Below, piece by piece: positions 35,252 through 43,578 of a stretch of DNA of 64,000 bases. Source of the stretch: DYJB01 sp963777165 (lineage in GTDB: Bacteria > Chloroflexota > Anaerolineae > Anaerolineales > E44-bin32); the NCBI GenBank assembly GCA_963777165.1, contig CAVZPO010000006.1:1-64000 (forward strand), read 5' to 3'. Every line of letters starts with the position of its first letter. The stretch's first letter is position 1. Position numbers and translations under genes: made by a program. The notes beneath the pieces were generated by a model. The model ran no database searches. It saw nothing but the letters and a program-made list of their open reading frames with translations, and was not told where the DNA came from.

Positions 35252-36083
35252 TCAGGGGGAGGCCGGAAGGGCAGGCACATCGGCCAGGCTGAGAGTTGCC
35301 TGGAGGTAGGCGCCCAGTGCGATGGACAGATAGGCCCCCAGGTAGACGACATCGATCACGCCGCTGATCCAGTTGCGCCCGACCGCGTAGACCCCCACCC
35401 AGGCCGCATAGGCGAACGCGGTGTCCGACAGGGCGAACAGCAGCATGCCGATGGTGATCGGCAGCCAGGGTCGCCCGATCAAACCGTCCCACACGACGAT
35501 CAACGATAGCGTGGCGATGAAGGCAAGGGTCAGGTTGCCGACTCAGATAGAAGGAACCGACGAGCGCCTCGGCCCAGCTTCCGGCGGGCAGATCGCCGCA
35601 CATCGGCGCCACCAACCAGGCGGCGAGCGCGGCGAGAAGTACGGCATAGATGACGACCGCCACGATCCGCTGCCCCGTGCGCAGCCGCACACCCAGGCTG
35701 CGGTAGCCGAGAATGAGCCCGACGACCAGAGGCGCGTAGCCGATGGCCCACAGGATGTCGGCGAATGATGGGTAGGGCACGTCAAGGCCGGCGCCGATCT
35801 GGAGGTAGGTCCAGATGCACTCCGCCACGGCCCACAATGCCATGCCGGTCCCAAGAAGGAACCAGACCCGGCGCTGTGGAAATCCGCGGTCGAAGCGTGC
35901 CGCGGCGGCGAATGAGAACACCGTGGCCAGGAGGGCCGCCCCGAGACCCAGGCCATTGGACAGGACCTCCAAGAATCGGATGCCTCCCGGTTGCCAGATA
36001 TTCACGGCGATGAACAGCGCCAGGATGGCGAGAATCACCGAGGCGCGCGTACCAAGGTCTGTAACGCATGGGCCTCTCCTCAC
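35252..36083 (-). CDS. Multi-pass membrane protein (seven or eight helices), frameshifted
   Basis: From the GTG at 36083, six helices run to VGSFYLS near 35540. The frame then shifts and the last two or three helices (NLTLAFIATLSLIVVWDG, FALSDTAFAYAAWVGV) end at 35252. One extra base near 35535 explains it. It resembles the membrane part of bacterial signalling proteins, but no cytoplasmic domain follows. The start is uncertain: AGGAGAGG is placed for an ATG at 36066 that is in another frame. Confidence 0.6.
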
Positions 36084-36086
36084 CGC

Positions 36087-36512
36087 TCAGGAGAGCGGGA
36101 TCAACGGGCTCCTGACGTTCATTTCCGCCAGTCCGGGCGGTAGGTTCATGCAGGCTTCCTGAAGCGTGGTGCGCAGAACTTGCTCGCCCAGGATCTTGCC
36201 CGCCACGAGTCGGGCGTACGCGGAGTAGTCGAGGTAGACCGTCAGCAGCATCCTGGCGTCCACCTCCGGCACACGCCGGCCGAGCGACTTCAGGTCGGGC
36301 AGCCCGGTCAGCGCTGTCCAGGCATGCTCCTGGGCGTACGTTTCGATGCGCGCCTCGAACTCCTCGGATAGGCCGCGTCCACCGGTCCGGCTGACCGCTT
36401 CGACGAGCGCCGCGCGCAGCGCGCTGAACAACAGCGTCAGATTGGCGCATTCGACGGAGTTGGCGGCCGCGCGGAGCGGGCCGCTGGGTTGGCGAGGGAG
36501 AGGTTGAGACAT
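36087..36512 (-). CDS. Hypothetical protein
   Basis: 141 residues, largely helical, soluble, with one Cys near the start and one near the end (LQEACMNLPP). It ends three bases before the membrane-protein frame on the same strand, so the two are probably co-transcribed. No family recognised. Confidence 0.55.
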   Translation of the reverse strand: MSQPLPRQPSGPLRAAANSVECANLTLLFSALRAALVEAVSRTGGRGLSEEFEARIETYAQEHAWTALTGLPDLKSLGRRVPEVDARMLLTVYLDYSAYARLVAGKILGEQVLRTTLQEACMNLPPGLAEMNVRSPLIPLS

Positions 36513-36653
36513 GCTGCGTTGTCTGAGCGAGCCGATGTGCTCCCCTGTGTTCCCCCGGGAGCGTGCGGCTCGATGGACCGGCGTGGCGCAGAGTGCGCTG
36601 CCGGTCGCTTACTTTAGCACACGTCCAGCGGCGCGCGATGGGTACGAAGGCAT

Positions 36654-36689
36654 GCGGCCGGGGGCGCGCCATGGCGCGCCCCCGGCCGC
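36654..36689 (-). terminator. Perfect 36-bp palindrome downstream of the heliorhodopsin gene
   Basis: 17-base arms (36654-36670 and 36673-36689) around AT, all G/C-rich, 30 bases after the heliorhodopsin stop. No T-run follows on the minus strand; transcript stabilisation or termination is inferred. Confidence 0.55.
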
Positions 36690-36718
36690 AGGACGGACCG
36701 GGCCTAAGGGGCGGCGGC

Positions 36719-37519
36719 CTAGACCGGTGCCAGCGTGCCGGAGAAGATCATCCAGGCCAGCGCCGTCTTGGCGGCCAGGCTGAGGACGATGTAGAAACGC
36801 TCACCGAACAGGTAGTCCTTCCACGGGCCGATCTTCTTGTACTGCAGCCACATGTTGATGGCGAAGATGTTGAAGAAGACGAAGATCGTCGGGATGATGG
36901 CGTATACGAACGCCGGCGGTTTGGCATCACCCGAGTTGACGGCGCCCAGGAAAGCCATCAGGATGACGATCCAGGGGATGACCCCGGCGAGGCAGCCGTA
37001 GATGAAAGCCGTCCAGTCGGTCCTGGTCGTCGTCTGATTGTGGAGCTCCATCAGGATGCCGAAGAGGTTCATGGCGGCGTTGACGCCGAAGAGCACGATC
37101 ATCGTACCCAGGTCCCAGATCCCGACCAGCATCCCGATGAGCACGATCATCAGCGACGAGCTCAAGGCGTACTCGTAGAAGCGCACCGGGTTCATGCCCT
37201 TCTCGAGGTTGGCGACATAGCGCTTGTAGCCGACGGTCGAGAGGTAGAAGTGCGCCGCGGCCGATATGAGCAGGAAGGCCGCGACGGCCGGCCCGAAGCG
37301 CAGCTCGTAGGCCAGCTTCGGATCGGGCGTCAGCGAAAAAGTCGCCATGTCGAACTTTAGGAAGTTGGTGAAGATCGGGTAGGTGGTGGCGTTGCTCAAG
37401 GCGATCATCAGCAGGCCCTGCACCAGATGCAGGAAGCCCATGATCAGGTTGAAGCGGCGCAGACCCCGGTAAACCGGTTCGGGTCGCTGCGCCTTCTGAA
37501 CGGAAGCTGCGGTCGTCAT
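36719..37519 (-). CDS. Heliorhodopsin
   Basis: 266 residues from the ATG at 37519, with AGGAGA upstream. Seven membrane helices. The retinal Schiff-base Lys is K251 in SLAAKTALAWMIFSGTL, and the counterion is E116 in FYEYALSSSLMI. H31 (FLHLVQG) and H90 (SAAAHFYLS) match the two conserved His of heliorhodopsin 48C12. DLGTMIVLFGVNAAMNLFG and FAINMWLQYKK are further family blocks. Heliorhodopsins are inverted in the membrane relative to type 1 rhodopsins, have long photocycles and probably signal or regulate partners instead of pumping. No retinal-forming dioxygenase is in the window. Its promoter matches the nearby B12-type MerR regulator's own promoter. Confidence 0.95.
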   Translation of the reverse strand: MTTAASVQKAQRPEPVYRGLRRFNLIMGFLHLVQGLLMIALSNATTYPIFTNFLKFDMATFSLTPDPKLAYELRFGPAVAAFLLISAAAHFYLSTVGYKRYVANLEKGMNPVRFYEYALSSSLMIVLIGMLVGIWDLGTMIVLFGVNAAMNLFGILMELHNQTTTRTDWTAFIYGCLAGVIPWIVILMAFLGAVNSGDAKPPAFVYAIIPTIFVFFNIFAINMWLQYKKIGPWKDYLFGERFYIVLSLAAKTALAWMIFSGTLAPV

Positions 37520-37631
37520 CTTCGTTTCTCCTGGGCCTTTGCGGCCGAGTGTCTCTGTTTGCCCGGCAACGTGACGCCGGGTTCTGGACGGACGCAGGTG
37601 GTATCTCGATCCGCGCCCTTCATCTCCCTGA

Positions 37632-37661
37632 ATCATACTGTATTTGTCCATATCTTGTCAA
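37632..37661 (-). promoter_or_regulatory. CarH/LitR-type promoter-operator of the heliorhodopsin gene
   Basis: On the minus strand, TTGACA (37656-37661), an 18-base spacer and TATGAT (37632-37637). Half-sites TTGACA and TGGACA (37645-37650) are 11 bp apart. The 17 bases from TTGACA to TGGACA differ from the 29-kb site at only one position. Leader of about 105 bases. Confidence 0.75.
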
Positions 37662-37802
37662 TAGGAAATCTATAATCTGTTGTCTTCTCAGCGATCTGTG
37701 TGGCGTCCCGTCAGCTTGCGCAGGTGACATGACGAATTCTGTGAAGCAGACCGGCACCTTCAAGGTGCCGGTAGTGTCAAGGCGAGGAAGAACATCCTCA
37801 GG

Positions 37803-38744
37803 TCAGGTGGTGGCTGCATCCATGGCGGACAGCTCGTCGGACGACAGCCGCCAGCCGATCGCGCCTGCGTTCTCCTCCGCTTGCTGTGCCGTCTTGGCAC
37901 CGGGGATCGGCAGCGCTCCCTTGCAGATCACCCAGTTCAGGGCGACCTGAGCGGGGGTCTTCCCGCCATGTCCGGCGCCGATCTCGCGCAGCAGCCCCAC
38001 CATTCGACCCAGGCGCTCATACGATGGCGCAGCCAGGCGGGACGACCGCAACCCGCGCATCGGGTTGCTGCGCGAATACTTCCCGGTCAGCAGCCCCTGC
38101 GCCAGCGGGGAGTAGGCGATGAGGGTCACGTTCAGTTGGCGACAGGTTTCGAGCAGCCCCGAACGTTCGGGCCGACGGTCCAACAAGCTGAACCGCACCT
38201 GGTTGGAAGCCAGCGGCACATTGCGCCGCGCCAGGGCGGCCTGCGCCCGGCGCATCTGCGGCATGCTGTAGTTGGACACGCCCACGGCGCGGATGAGGCC
38301 CTGGTCGACCGCATCTGCCAGCCCCCCCATCCAGGTCTCGATCGACATCGGCGGATAGGGCCAGTGGATCTGGTACAGGTCGATCCGCTTCAGGCCGAGA
38401 CGCTGCAGGCTTGCCCGCGCCGCGACGGGAACCGACCTGCCGCTCAATCGCCACGGGTAGGGGAAGAACTTGCTGGCTACGATCGCCGGCCGACCCGCTT
38501 CGCGGATGAACGTGCCCAGGTTGCGCTCGGAGGCGCCCGAGCCGTACACCTCGGCCGTGTCAAAGAAGTTCAGCCCACGCGCCAGGCAGCTCTCAAACGC
38601 GGCACGGATGTCGGCTGCGCCGTACTCCTTGCCGTAGCCCCAGAAGGTGGCATCTCCCCATTGCCAACCTCCAACACCCAGCTCCGGAACCTCGATACCG
38701 GTCGTCCCCAGGGCGACGTACTTCAACGCATCACCACCACTCAT
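37803..38744 (-). CDS. Aldo/keto reductase
   Basis: 313 residues from the ATG at 38744, which has AGGAGC upstream; the frame extends further but without coding sense. Catalytic tetrad: Asp/Tyr in FFDTAEVYGSG, Lys in IVASKFFPYP and His in YQIHWPYPP. C-terminal NADPH-binding motif IPGAKTAQQAEENAGA. Substrate not predictable. Confidence 0.9.
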   Translation of the reverse strand: MSGGDALKYVALGTTGIEVPELGVGGWQWGDATFWGYGKEYGAADIRAAFESCLARGLNFFDTAEVYGSGASERNLGTFIREAGRPAIVASKFFPYPWRLSGRSVPVAARASLQRLGLKRIDLYQIHWPYPPMSIETWMGGLADAVDQGLIRAVGVSNYSMPQMRRAQAALARRNVPLASNQVRFSLLDRRPERSGLLETCRQLNVTLIAYSPLAQGLLTGKYSRSNPMRGLRSSRLAAPSYERLGRMVGLLREIGAGHGGKTPAQVALNWVICKGALPIPGAKTAQQAEENAGAIGWRLSSDELSAMDAATT

Positions 38745-38803
38745 CGGCCTATGCTCCTGCCCTTTGACTTCCGACGTCGGAACGACTTCGGAAGTCGCTC
38801 TAA

Positions 38804-39322
38804 CTACCGCGCCACAGCATGATCCGAGAAGTAGGGCTTCCACGGCCCACAGCCGTCGATGAAAGGCTGCATCAGGGCGCGTTCGGCCTGCACGGTGTGC
38901 ATCAGGTCGTGCCCCGCCCATTGCTGGATCATCTCGCGCAGGGTGACCCGACCCAGCTCCGGGTGGAGGGCTGCGCGGTCCAGGTCGGCGTGCCCGAGGC
39001 GGGACAACAACTGGAGGCTGGCTGTGCGAAGCACCTCGAACTCTTCGGCCAGGCGGCTGGCATTGCTCGCTGCCCGGGCCTGCGCATCCCCGGCCGCGGG
39101 ATGGAAAGGCTCGAAGTCCTTGCCCTGGAGGAATTGCTCCACCCGCACCGGGAAGACCCCGCGTTCGGTTTCGACCAGATGGTGCAGGCACTCCACCGCC
39201 GACCACTCGCCGGGTGCCGGCGCGCGACGCATGAGCTCCGGCTCAACGGACTCGGCCAGCGCAGTCCAACGCGCCGGGGTGGTCCGGAGCACGGACTGAG
39301 ACCACATCATGACGTCCTGCAT
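38804..39322 (-). CDS. DinB family protein
   Basis: 172 residues from the ATG at 39322, with GGAGGAG upstream. Four-helix DinB fold with metal-site His residues in ECLHHLVETERG and HDLMHTVQAERALMQ. Such proteins are metal-dependent transferases (mycothiol- or bacillithiol-dependent) or of unknown role. Probably co-directional with the aldo/keto reductase gene (59 bases apart). Confidence 0.85.
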   Translation of the reverse strand: MQDVMMWSQSVLRTTPARWTALAESVEPELMRRAPAPGEWSAVECLHHLVETERGVFPVRVEQFLQGKDFEPFHPAAGDAQARAASNASRLAEEFEVLRTASLQLLSRLGHADLDRAALHPELGRVTLREMIQQWAGHDLMHTVQAERALMQPFIDGCGPWKPYFSDHAVAR

Positions 39323-39464
39323 GTTGGCTCCTCCAGATGACCCCCGGCAGCTCCCCTCGACACGAGTTCGAGCGGCCTCTCTGCCTGTTGGGCCCGATGA
39401 TACTCCATCCGCTATGCAGGGCATGGCATGGTAGCCGGAGATGCGAGATGCCAGATCTCCGTGC

Positions 39465-40484
39465 TCAGCCGCCGGCATCGCCCAGGCGTCGAAAGACGCG
39501 GCAGATGGCCAGCGAGAGCCACAACGACGTGTTGGGGTCGCTGCCGCGCGTCGCGTGCAGCCGCCAGGTGCCGTCGCGCCTCTGCGCGCGGATGAACCAG
39601 TCCAAGGCCTCGGCGACCTTCGGGTGCGCCGGACCGACTCCGATCAGGGTCAGGCTGTCGAGCGCCGAGAGCAAGTCGGTGAACCAGAACGGGAAGCCGA
39701 ACCCCGTCCAGAATGAGACCGCATCCCGGCCGGGGTACTTGTCTCGGGAGAACAGCCTGCCGGCCAGAAGCCGGGCAGCCTGCCGCGCCGCAGCTGAGCG
39801 CCGATAGCGCGGGTGGGCGGCGAAGGCGCGCAGCACCACCCCGGTGACCATGTGCGATGACGGCTTCGACCGGTCGGGAGCGAGGGCTGGCTTGGAGAGC
39901 GACGGCTGGTCCCATCGGCCGCGTCGTGTCAACATCGGAATGGCCCAGCCGCCATCGTCCTGGCGCTCGCCGAGCAGCCATGCGAAGGCACGCCGCACGC
40001 GAGGGTCCCCGCCGTATCCGGCCTTCACCAGGAGTTCGAGGATCCCGGCGGTGTAGTTGGGCGTGTACTGACGGCCGTAGATACCGCGGAAATCGCCAGC
40101 CGCGTTCTGGCGGGTGAACATGAACTCCGCAGCGTGCCCGACCGCTCGCAACCTGCGCGTGGCAGCGAACTTCTCGACCAGGACGCCCAGCATGCGGTAG
40201 GTCTCGATCTGGGCATAGTCCTCGAAATCACGGTACCTGGGGACACCGCCTCCGGGGTAGGGCCACGATCCGTCGGACTGCTGCTTACGGAGGAGCGCTT
40301 GCACCCGCGGCAGATTCCAGAGTTCGGCCGCTGGCCCGGGGTTCTCCCCCAGCAAGTCGCGTGCGGCCGCATGGCGTATCGCCAGGTCACCGCTCGACAA
40401 GAGGGCGGGGAGGGGGTCGAAACGCAGGCGCTTGATCCATCGCAGGCGAGCCGATGCAAGGGGGATTGGATGTCGGGGGGGCAT
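39465..40484 (-). CDS. Prenyltransferase/squalene-oxidase-repeat protein
   Basis: 339 residues. It has alpha/alpha-toroid repeats of the terpene-cyclase type: SDGSWPYPGG, AGDFRGIYGRQYTPN, DDGGWAIP, DGTWRLH, each with the Gln/Asp-Gly-x-Trp pattern. It lacks the DXDD protonation motif of squalene-hopene cyclases, so cyclase activity is doubtful. It lies 173 bases downstream of the CrtI-like gene and may belong to that operon. Confidence 0.75.
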   Translation of the reverse strand: MPPRHPIPLASARLRWIKRLRFDPLPALLSSGDLAIRHAAARDLLGENPGPAAELWNLPRVQALLRKQQSDGSWPYPGGGVPRYRDFEDYAQIETYRMLGVLVEKFAATRRLRAVGHAAEFMFTRQNAAGDFRGIYGRQYTPNYTAGILELLVKAGYGGDPRVRRAFAWLLGERQDDGGWAIPMLTRRGRWDQPSLSKPALAPDRSKPSSHMVTGVVLRAFAAHPRYRRSAAARQAARLLAGRLFSRDKYPGRDAVSFWTGFGFPFWFTDLLSALDSLTLIGVGPAHPKVAEALDWFIRAQRRDGTWRLHATRGSDPNTSLWLSLAICRVFRRLGDAGG

Positions 40485-40657
40485 TTCGAGATCATCCCTC
40501 CGGTGGCCGGTTTCCGACGAGACTTTCGATTCTTGCGGCCCGTTGCCGGGGGGACCGGTCTGTTACCGGCGCGCCTCAGCATATGCCGCCAGCGCCGGGT
40601 GGTCCGGCAGGCGCAGGTCACGCCGAATCTACCCGGGGGCGACGCGGCCCGTCGGCT

Positions 40658-42187
40658 TCAGCGGATGGTATCGCCGGCGAGCTGCCGGCTTCCGGCCGGC
40701 TGATCGAGTCTACAACCGATGGAACGCAGCACCTGGTGCGCCACGCGCAGCCCGCCGAGCGCCGTGGCGGCGACCGACTGACCGGGGAAGATGCTGTCGC
40801 CGGCGAGCCAGATCGCGGGGGCAAGCCGCGGGGCGAAGGATCGGAACAGGCTGGTTTGCGGGAATCCGCCAACCCAGCCCCCGATCCTGCGCGTGAAGCG
40901 CACAAAGGTGTCCGGCGTACCGGGCAGCACCAATCCAGCGGCCGAGCGAATTCCGGGCAGCACTCGCTCCGCGGCGCCGAACAGCCGGTCGGTATACGCC
41001 GCCTCGCGTTCGGAATACGCCGCTCCGTCTTTCTCGAGCCCCCACCACGAATCGAGCCGGGTGTGGGTGCTGAGGGTCACCGCCCGCCGTCCGGCAGGCG
41101 CGCGCGCCGCATCCCACGCCGGGCTGATCGACAAGAACGTCGAGTTTCCCTCTCCCAGAGGCTCGCGCAGGAGTACCTGATGATGGAGCGGGAATCCATC
41201 GGGTACGACCGAGGCATCGATCCCGGCATAGACGGTGAAGGCTCCCCAGCCGGCCGGGTGTGGCGGAAGCCGCCGAAGGGGAGGAGGCGCGTCCGCGCCT
41301 AGCAGGGCGGCCGCATTCCAGGGGGTCAAGTTGAGAATCAACAAGTCGACCGGGAAGCTTCCGCCGCGGCGCGTCTCGACGCTCACCGGTGCGCCGGCGT
41401 GCATGCGGAGGCCGGTCACTTCGTGACGGTAGAGCACGCGGCCCCCCAGGCGCTTGATCGACTCAGCCAGGGTGTGGGCGATGGCGCCCATGCCGCCCTC
41501 GGCCTGGACGACGCCGCGGCGCGGCAGGTCAAGCGCGGCCGCGGCGTACAACGCGTTGGCATGCTCGCTGGTCGTCTGAGCCGAGATCAGGAGCTGGCCA
41601 TCGACGAACAGGCGCAGTTGCGGATGGGCGGCGGGCAGGTGGCGCGCGGCGGCGGTCAGAGCATCGGCGGCCAGACTTCCGGCGCGCAGCCCGGGCGGCA
41701 GGCTCCTGAGGACGGAGGCGCCGATGCGGGCCAGGTCGATCAGTTCTGGAAGCGAGGCCGGCGGCCACGGAGGCAGCCTGCTCGCCAGCTCCCAGACTGC
41801 CTCAGCCGTCCGTTCCTGCCACTCCCAGAACGCTTCGGCGGGCCCGTTGAGCTTGGCGCGCTCCGAGGTCCAGCGGGTGGGATCGGCCCAGCGATGGATG
41901 GGATCCCCATGAGGCAAGTGGACGGTGAGGGCCGGGTCCTCCGATCGAACGGGCCACGTCGGAATCCCGGCGGCCTGTGCCAACGCGTCCATCGGGCCGC
42001 CGGGAAAGAAGCCGGCGGCCAGCGTCGCCCCGGCATCGAAGCGATATCCTTGATGGAAGAATGTGCCGGCGCAGCCGCCGGCGTAGATGTGAGCCTCGAG
42101 CACGGTCACGTCGAGCCCGGCGCGGGCGAGGACGGCAGCCGCGGACAGGCCGCCGATCCCGGCGCCGACGACGACGACGTGCTTCAC
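40658..42187 (-). CDS. CrtI-like FAD-dependent carotenoid/isoprenoid oxidoreductase
   Basis: 509 residues from the GTG at 42187, which shares GTGA with the preceding stop; an upstream ATG at 42217 is possible. N-terminal dinucleotide fold VVVVGAGIGGLSAAAVLARAG, then VLEAHIYAGGCAGTFFHQGYRFDAGAT, and a C-terminal FAD-binding WLAGDSIFPGQSVAATALGG. This is the phytoene-desaturase/carotenoid-isomerase superfamily, and the late location of the C-terminal motif fits carotenoid isomerase or related members. Operon with a light-type regulator suggests a photoprotective pigment role. Confidence 0.85.
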   Translation of the reverse strand: MKHVVVVGAGIGGLSAAAVLARAGLDVTVLEAHIYAGGCAGTFFHQGYRFDAGATLAAGFFPGGPMDALAQAAGIPTWPVRSEDPALTVHLPHGDPIHRWADPTRWTSERAKLNGPAEAFWEWQERTAEAVWELASRLPPWPPASLPELIDLARIGASVLRSLPPGLRAGSLAADALTAAARHLPAAHPQLRLFVDGQLLISAQTTSEHANALYAAAALDLPRRGVVQAEGGMGAIAHTLAESIKRLGGRVLYRHEVTGLRMHAGAPVSVETRRGGSFPVDLLILNLTPWNAAALLGADAPPPLRRLPPHPAGWGAFTVYAGIDASVVPDGFPLHHQVLLREPLGEGNSTFLSISPAWDAARAPAGRRAVTLSTHTRLDSWWGLEKDGAAYSEREAAYTDRLFGAAERVLPGIRSAAGLVLPGTPDTFVRFTRRIGGWVGGFPQTSLFRSFAPRLAPAIWLAGDSIFPGQSVAATALGGLRVAHQVLRSIGCRLDQPAGSRQLAGDTIR

Positions 42188-42627
42188 GCGTGTTCCAGCA
42201 GGCGGCGCGTCTTCCATCGTCGGTAGGCGAACAGCCACGGCAGGCCGATCCACATCATCAGCCCCACCGGACCCCAGATCACATGCCGACGCAGCCGCGC
42301 CGTGATCGAGTTGACGACGCGAGACGTGCCCGAGGAACTCGGTTCGAAGGTGTGGCGGTGGACCCACTCGGCGAACGGTCCGGCAGTCTGCCGATCGGTG
42401 AACCCTCCCGGCCCGGCCTGCTCGATGTGGGCCGCCCAGCGAATCGGAAACGGCCCGAGCCACACGTGGAAGCTCATCGTGTCCCCGACCTGAAGGACCG
42501 GGGGCGAGGCGTCGAGCCGGATGGGCAGGAGCGGCGGCGTCAGCGCCACGAGCGAGGCGGCCCGGGCGTGGAACTCGCGCACCCGCGCCTGTGGGGAGCG
42601 CACTTCAAACTGGCGTTCGAAGATCAT
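42184..42627 (-). CDS. SRPBCC family protein
   Basis: 147 residues with a START/Bet v 1-like fold: FERQFEVRSPQARVREFHA at the start, GDTMSFHVWLGPFPIRWAAHI in the centre, and TARLRRHVIWGPVGL near the end. Such proteins bind hydrophobic ligands, and some are polyketide cyclases. It overlaps both neighbours by four bases (ATGA and GTGA), so the three genes are translated together. Pairing with a TIGR01777 epimerase is common. Confidence 0.85.
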   Translation of the reverse strand: MIFERQFEVRSPQARVREFHARAASLVALTPPLLPIRLDASPPVLQVGDTMSFHVWLGPFPIRWAAHIEQAGPGGFTDRQTAGPFAEWVHRHTFEPSSSGTSRVVNSITARLRRHVIWGPVGLMMWIGLPWLFAYRRWKTRRLLEHA

Positions 42628-43556
42628 GCCAGCAGATCGCGCAGCGCGCCTTCGAACTGAGGGTGTCGGAAGACGAACCCCAGCGACAGCAATCGGTCCG
42701 GCGGGGCGAGCTGGCCTTCGAGGATCAGGATGCTCTTCTCGGCCAGCAGCGCCCGCAGCGCGAAACCCGGAATCGGCAGCCAGGCCGGCCGGCGCAGAGT
42801 CCGGGCGACGACGGCGGCTACTTCAGTGTTGCGCAGTTGGTGTGTGGCGGTCAGGTTGAAGGGTCCGCGAGCCTGAGGCTGGTCGATCAGGAAGCGAATG
42901 GCGTTGATCTCGTCTTCGATGTGGATCCACGGATACCACTGCCGACCGCTGCCCAGCCGTCCCCCCACGAACAGGCGGTAGGGCAGCAGCAGCATCGATA
43001 GGATCCCGCCGGATGGCGTTTGGACGACCCCGGAGCGCGTGATGGCGCGGCGGACGCCCATCGCTTCGATCGGTGCGGTGGAGGCTTCCCAGTCGACGCA
43101 CACGCTCGCCAGGAAGTCGTTCCCGGGAGCGTCGTCCTCGGCGCAGCGCGTGTCATGCGTGACGCCGTAATACCCAACGGCCGACGACTGGATGACGACC
43201 TTCGGCTTCCGCACGGCACGTTGCACGGCGTCGACGATCGCCAGACCCGCATCGCGGCGGCTGTCCCGGATCGCCCGCTTTCGTGCGGCCGTCCAGCGGC
43301 CGAAAAGTATCTCAAGTATCCCGCTGCCGGCGATGCTCTCCCCGGCCAGGTTGACGATCGCATCGGCGCCATCGGCTAACGCGGCCCAGCCCTCGGCGGT
43401 TTTCCCGTCCCAGCGCTCGGCCCGTACGCCGCCGGGCAGCCCGGTCATGCGCTCGGGGGCGCGGCTGAGAACGATCACTTCGTGACCGTCGGCCGCCAGG
43501 CTGCGCACCAGCGCCGAGCCGATCAACCCGCTTCCCCCGGTCATCACCACGCGCAT
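42624..43556 (-). CDS. TIGR01777 family epimerase (extended SDR)
   Basis: 310 residues from the ATG at 43556 with GGAGAGGGAGG upstream. NAD-binding MTGGSGLIGSALVRSL, AIVNLAGESIAGSG, active site SSAVGYYG, and C-terminal DUF1731 region with PIPGFALRALLAEKS and LLSLGFVFRHPQFEGALRDLL. Substrate unknown. Members recur in light-induced operons next to SRPBCC proteins and photolyases. It follows the MerR gene by 22 bases. Confidence 0.88.
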   Translation of the reverse strand: MRVVMTGGSGLIGSALVRSLAADGHEVIVLSRAPERMTGLPGGVRAERWDGKTAEGWAALADGADAIVNLAGESIAGSGILEILFGRWTAARKRAIRDSRRDAGLAIVDAVQRAVRKPKVVIQSSAVGYYGVTHDTRCAEDDAPGNDFLASVCVDWEASTAPIEAMGVRRAITRSGVVQTPSGGILSMLLLPYRLFVGGRLGSGRQWYPWIHIEDEINAIRFLIDQPQARGPFNLTATHQLRNTEVAAVVARTLRRPAWLPIPGFALRALLAEKSILILEGQLAPPDRLLSLGFVFRHPQFEGALRDLLA

Positions 43557-43578
43557 GGGAACCTCCCTCTCCATTTCC

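Noticed and set aside
36719..37651. Start of heliorhodopsin at the ATG at 37651
   Set aside because: That ATG overlaps the promoter spacer, upstream of the expected transcript start; the ATG at 37519 has a ribosome site and fits the family.
39465..40484. Squalene-hopene cyclase
   Set aside because: Toroid repeats are present, but there is no DXDD acid motif and the protein is about half the usual length.
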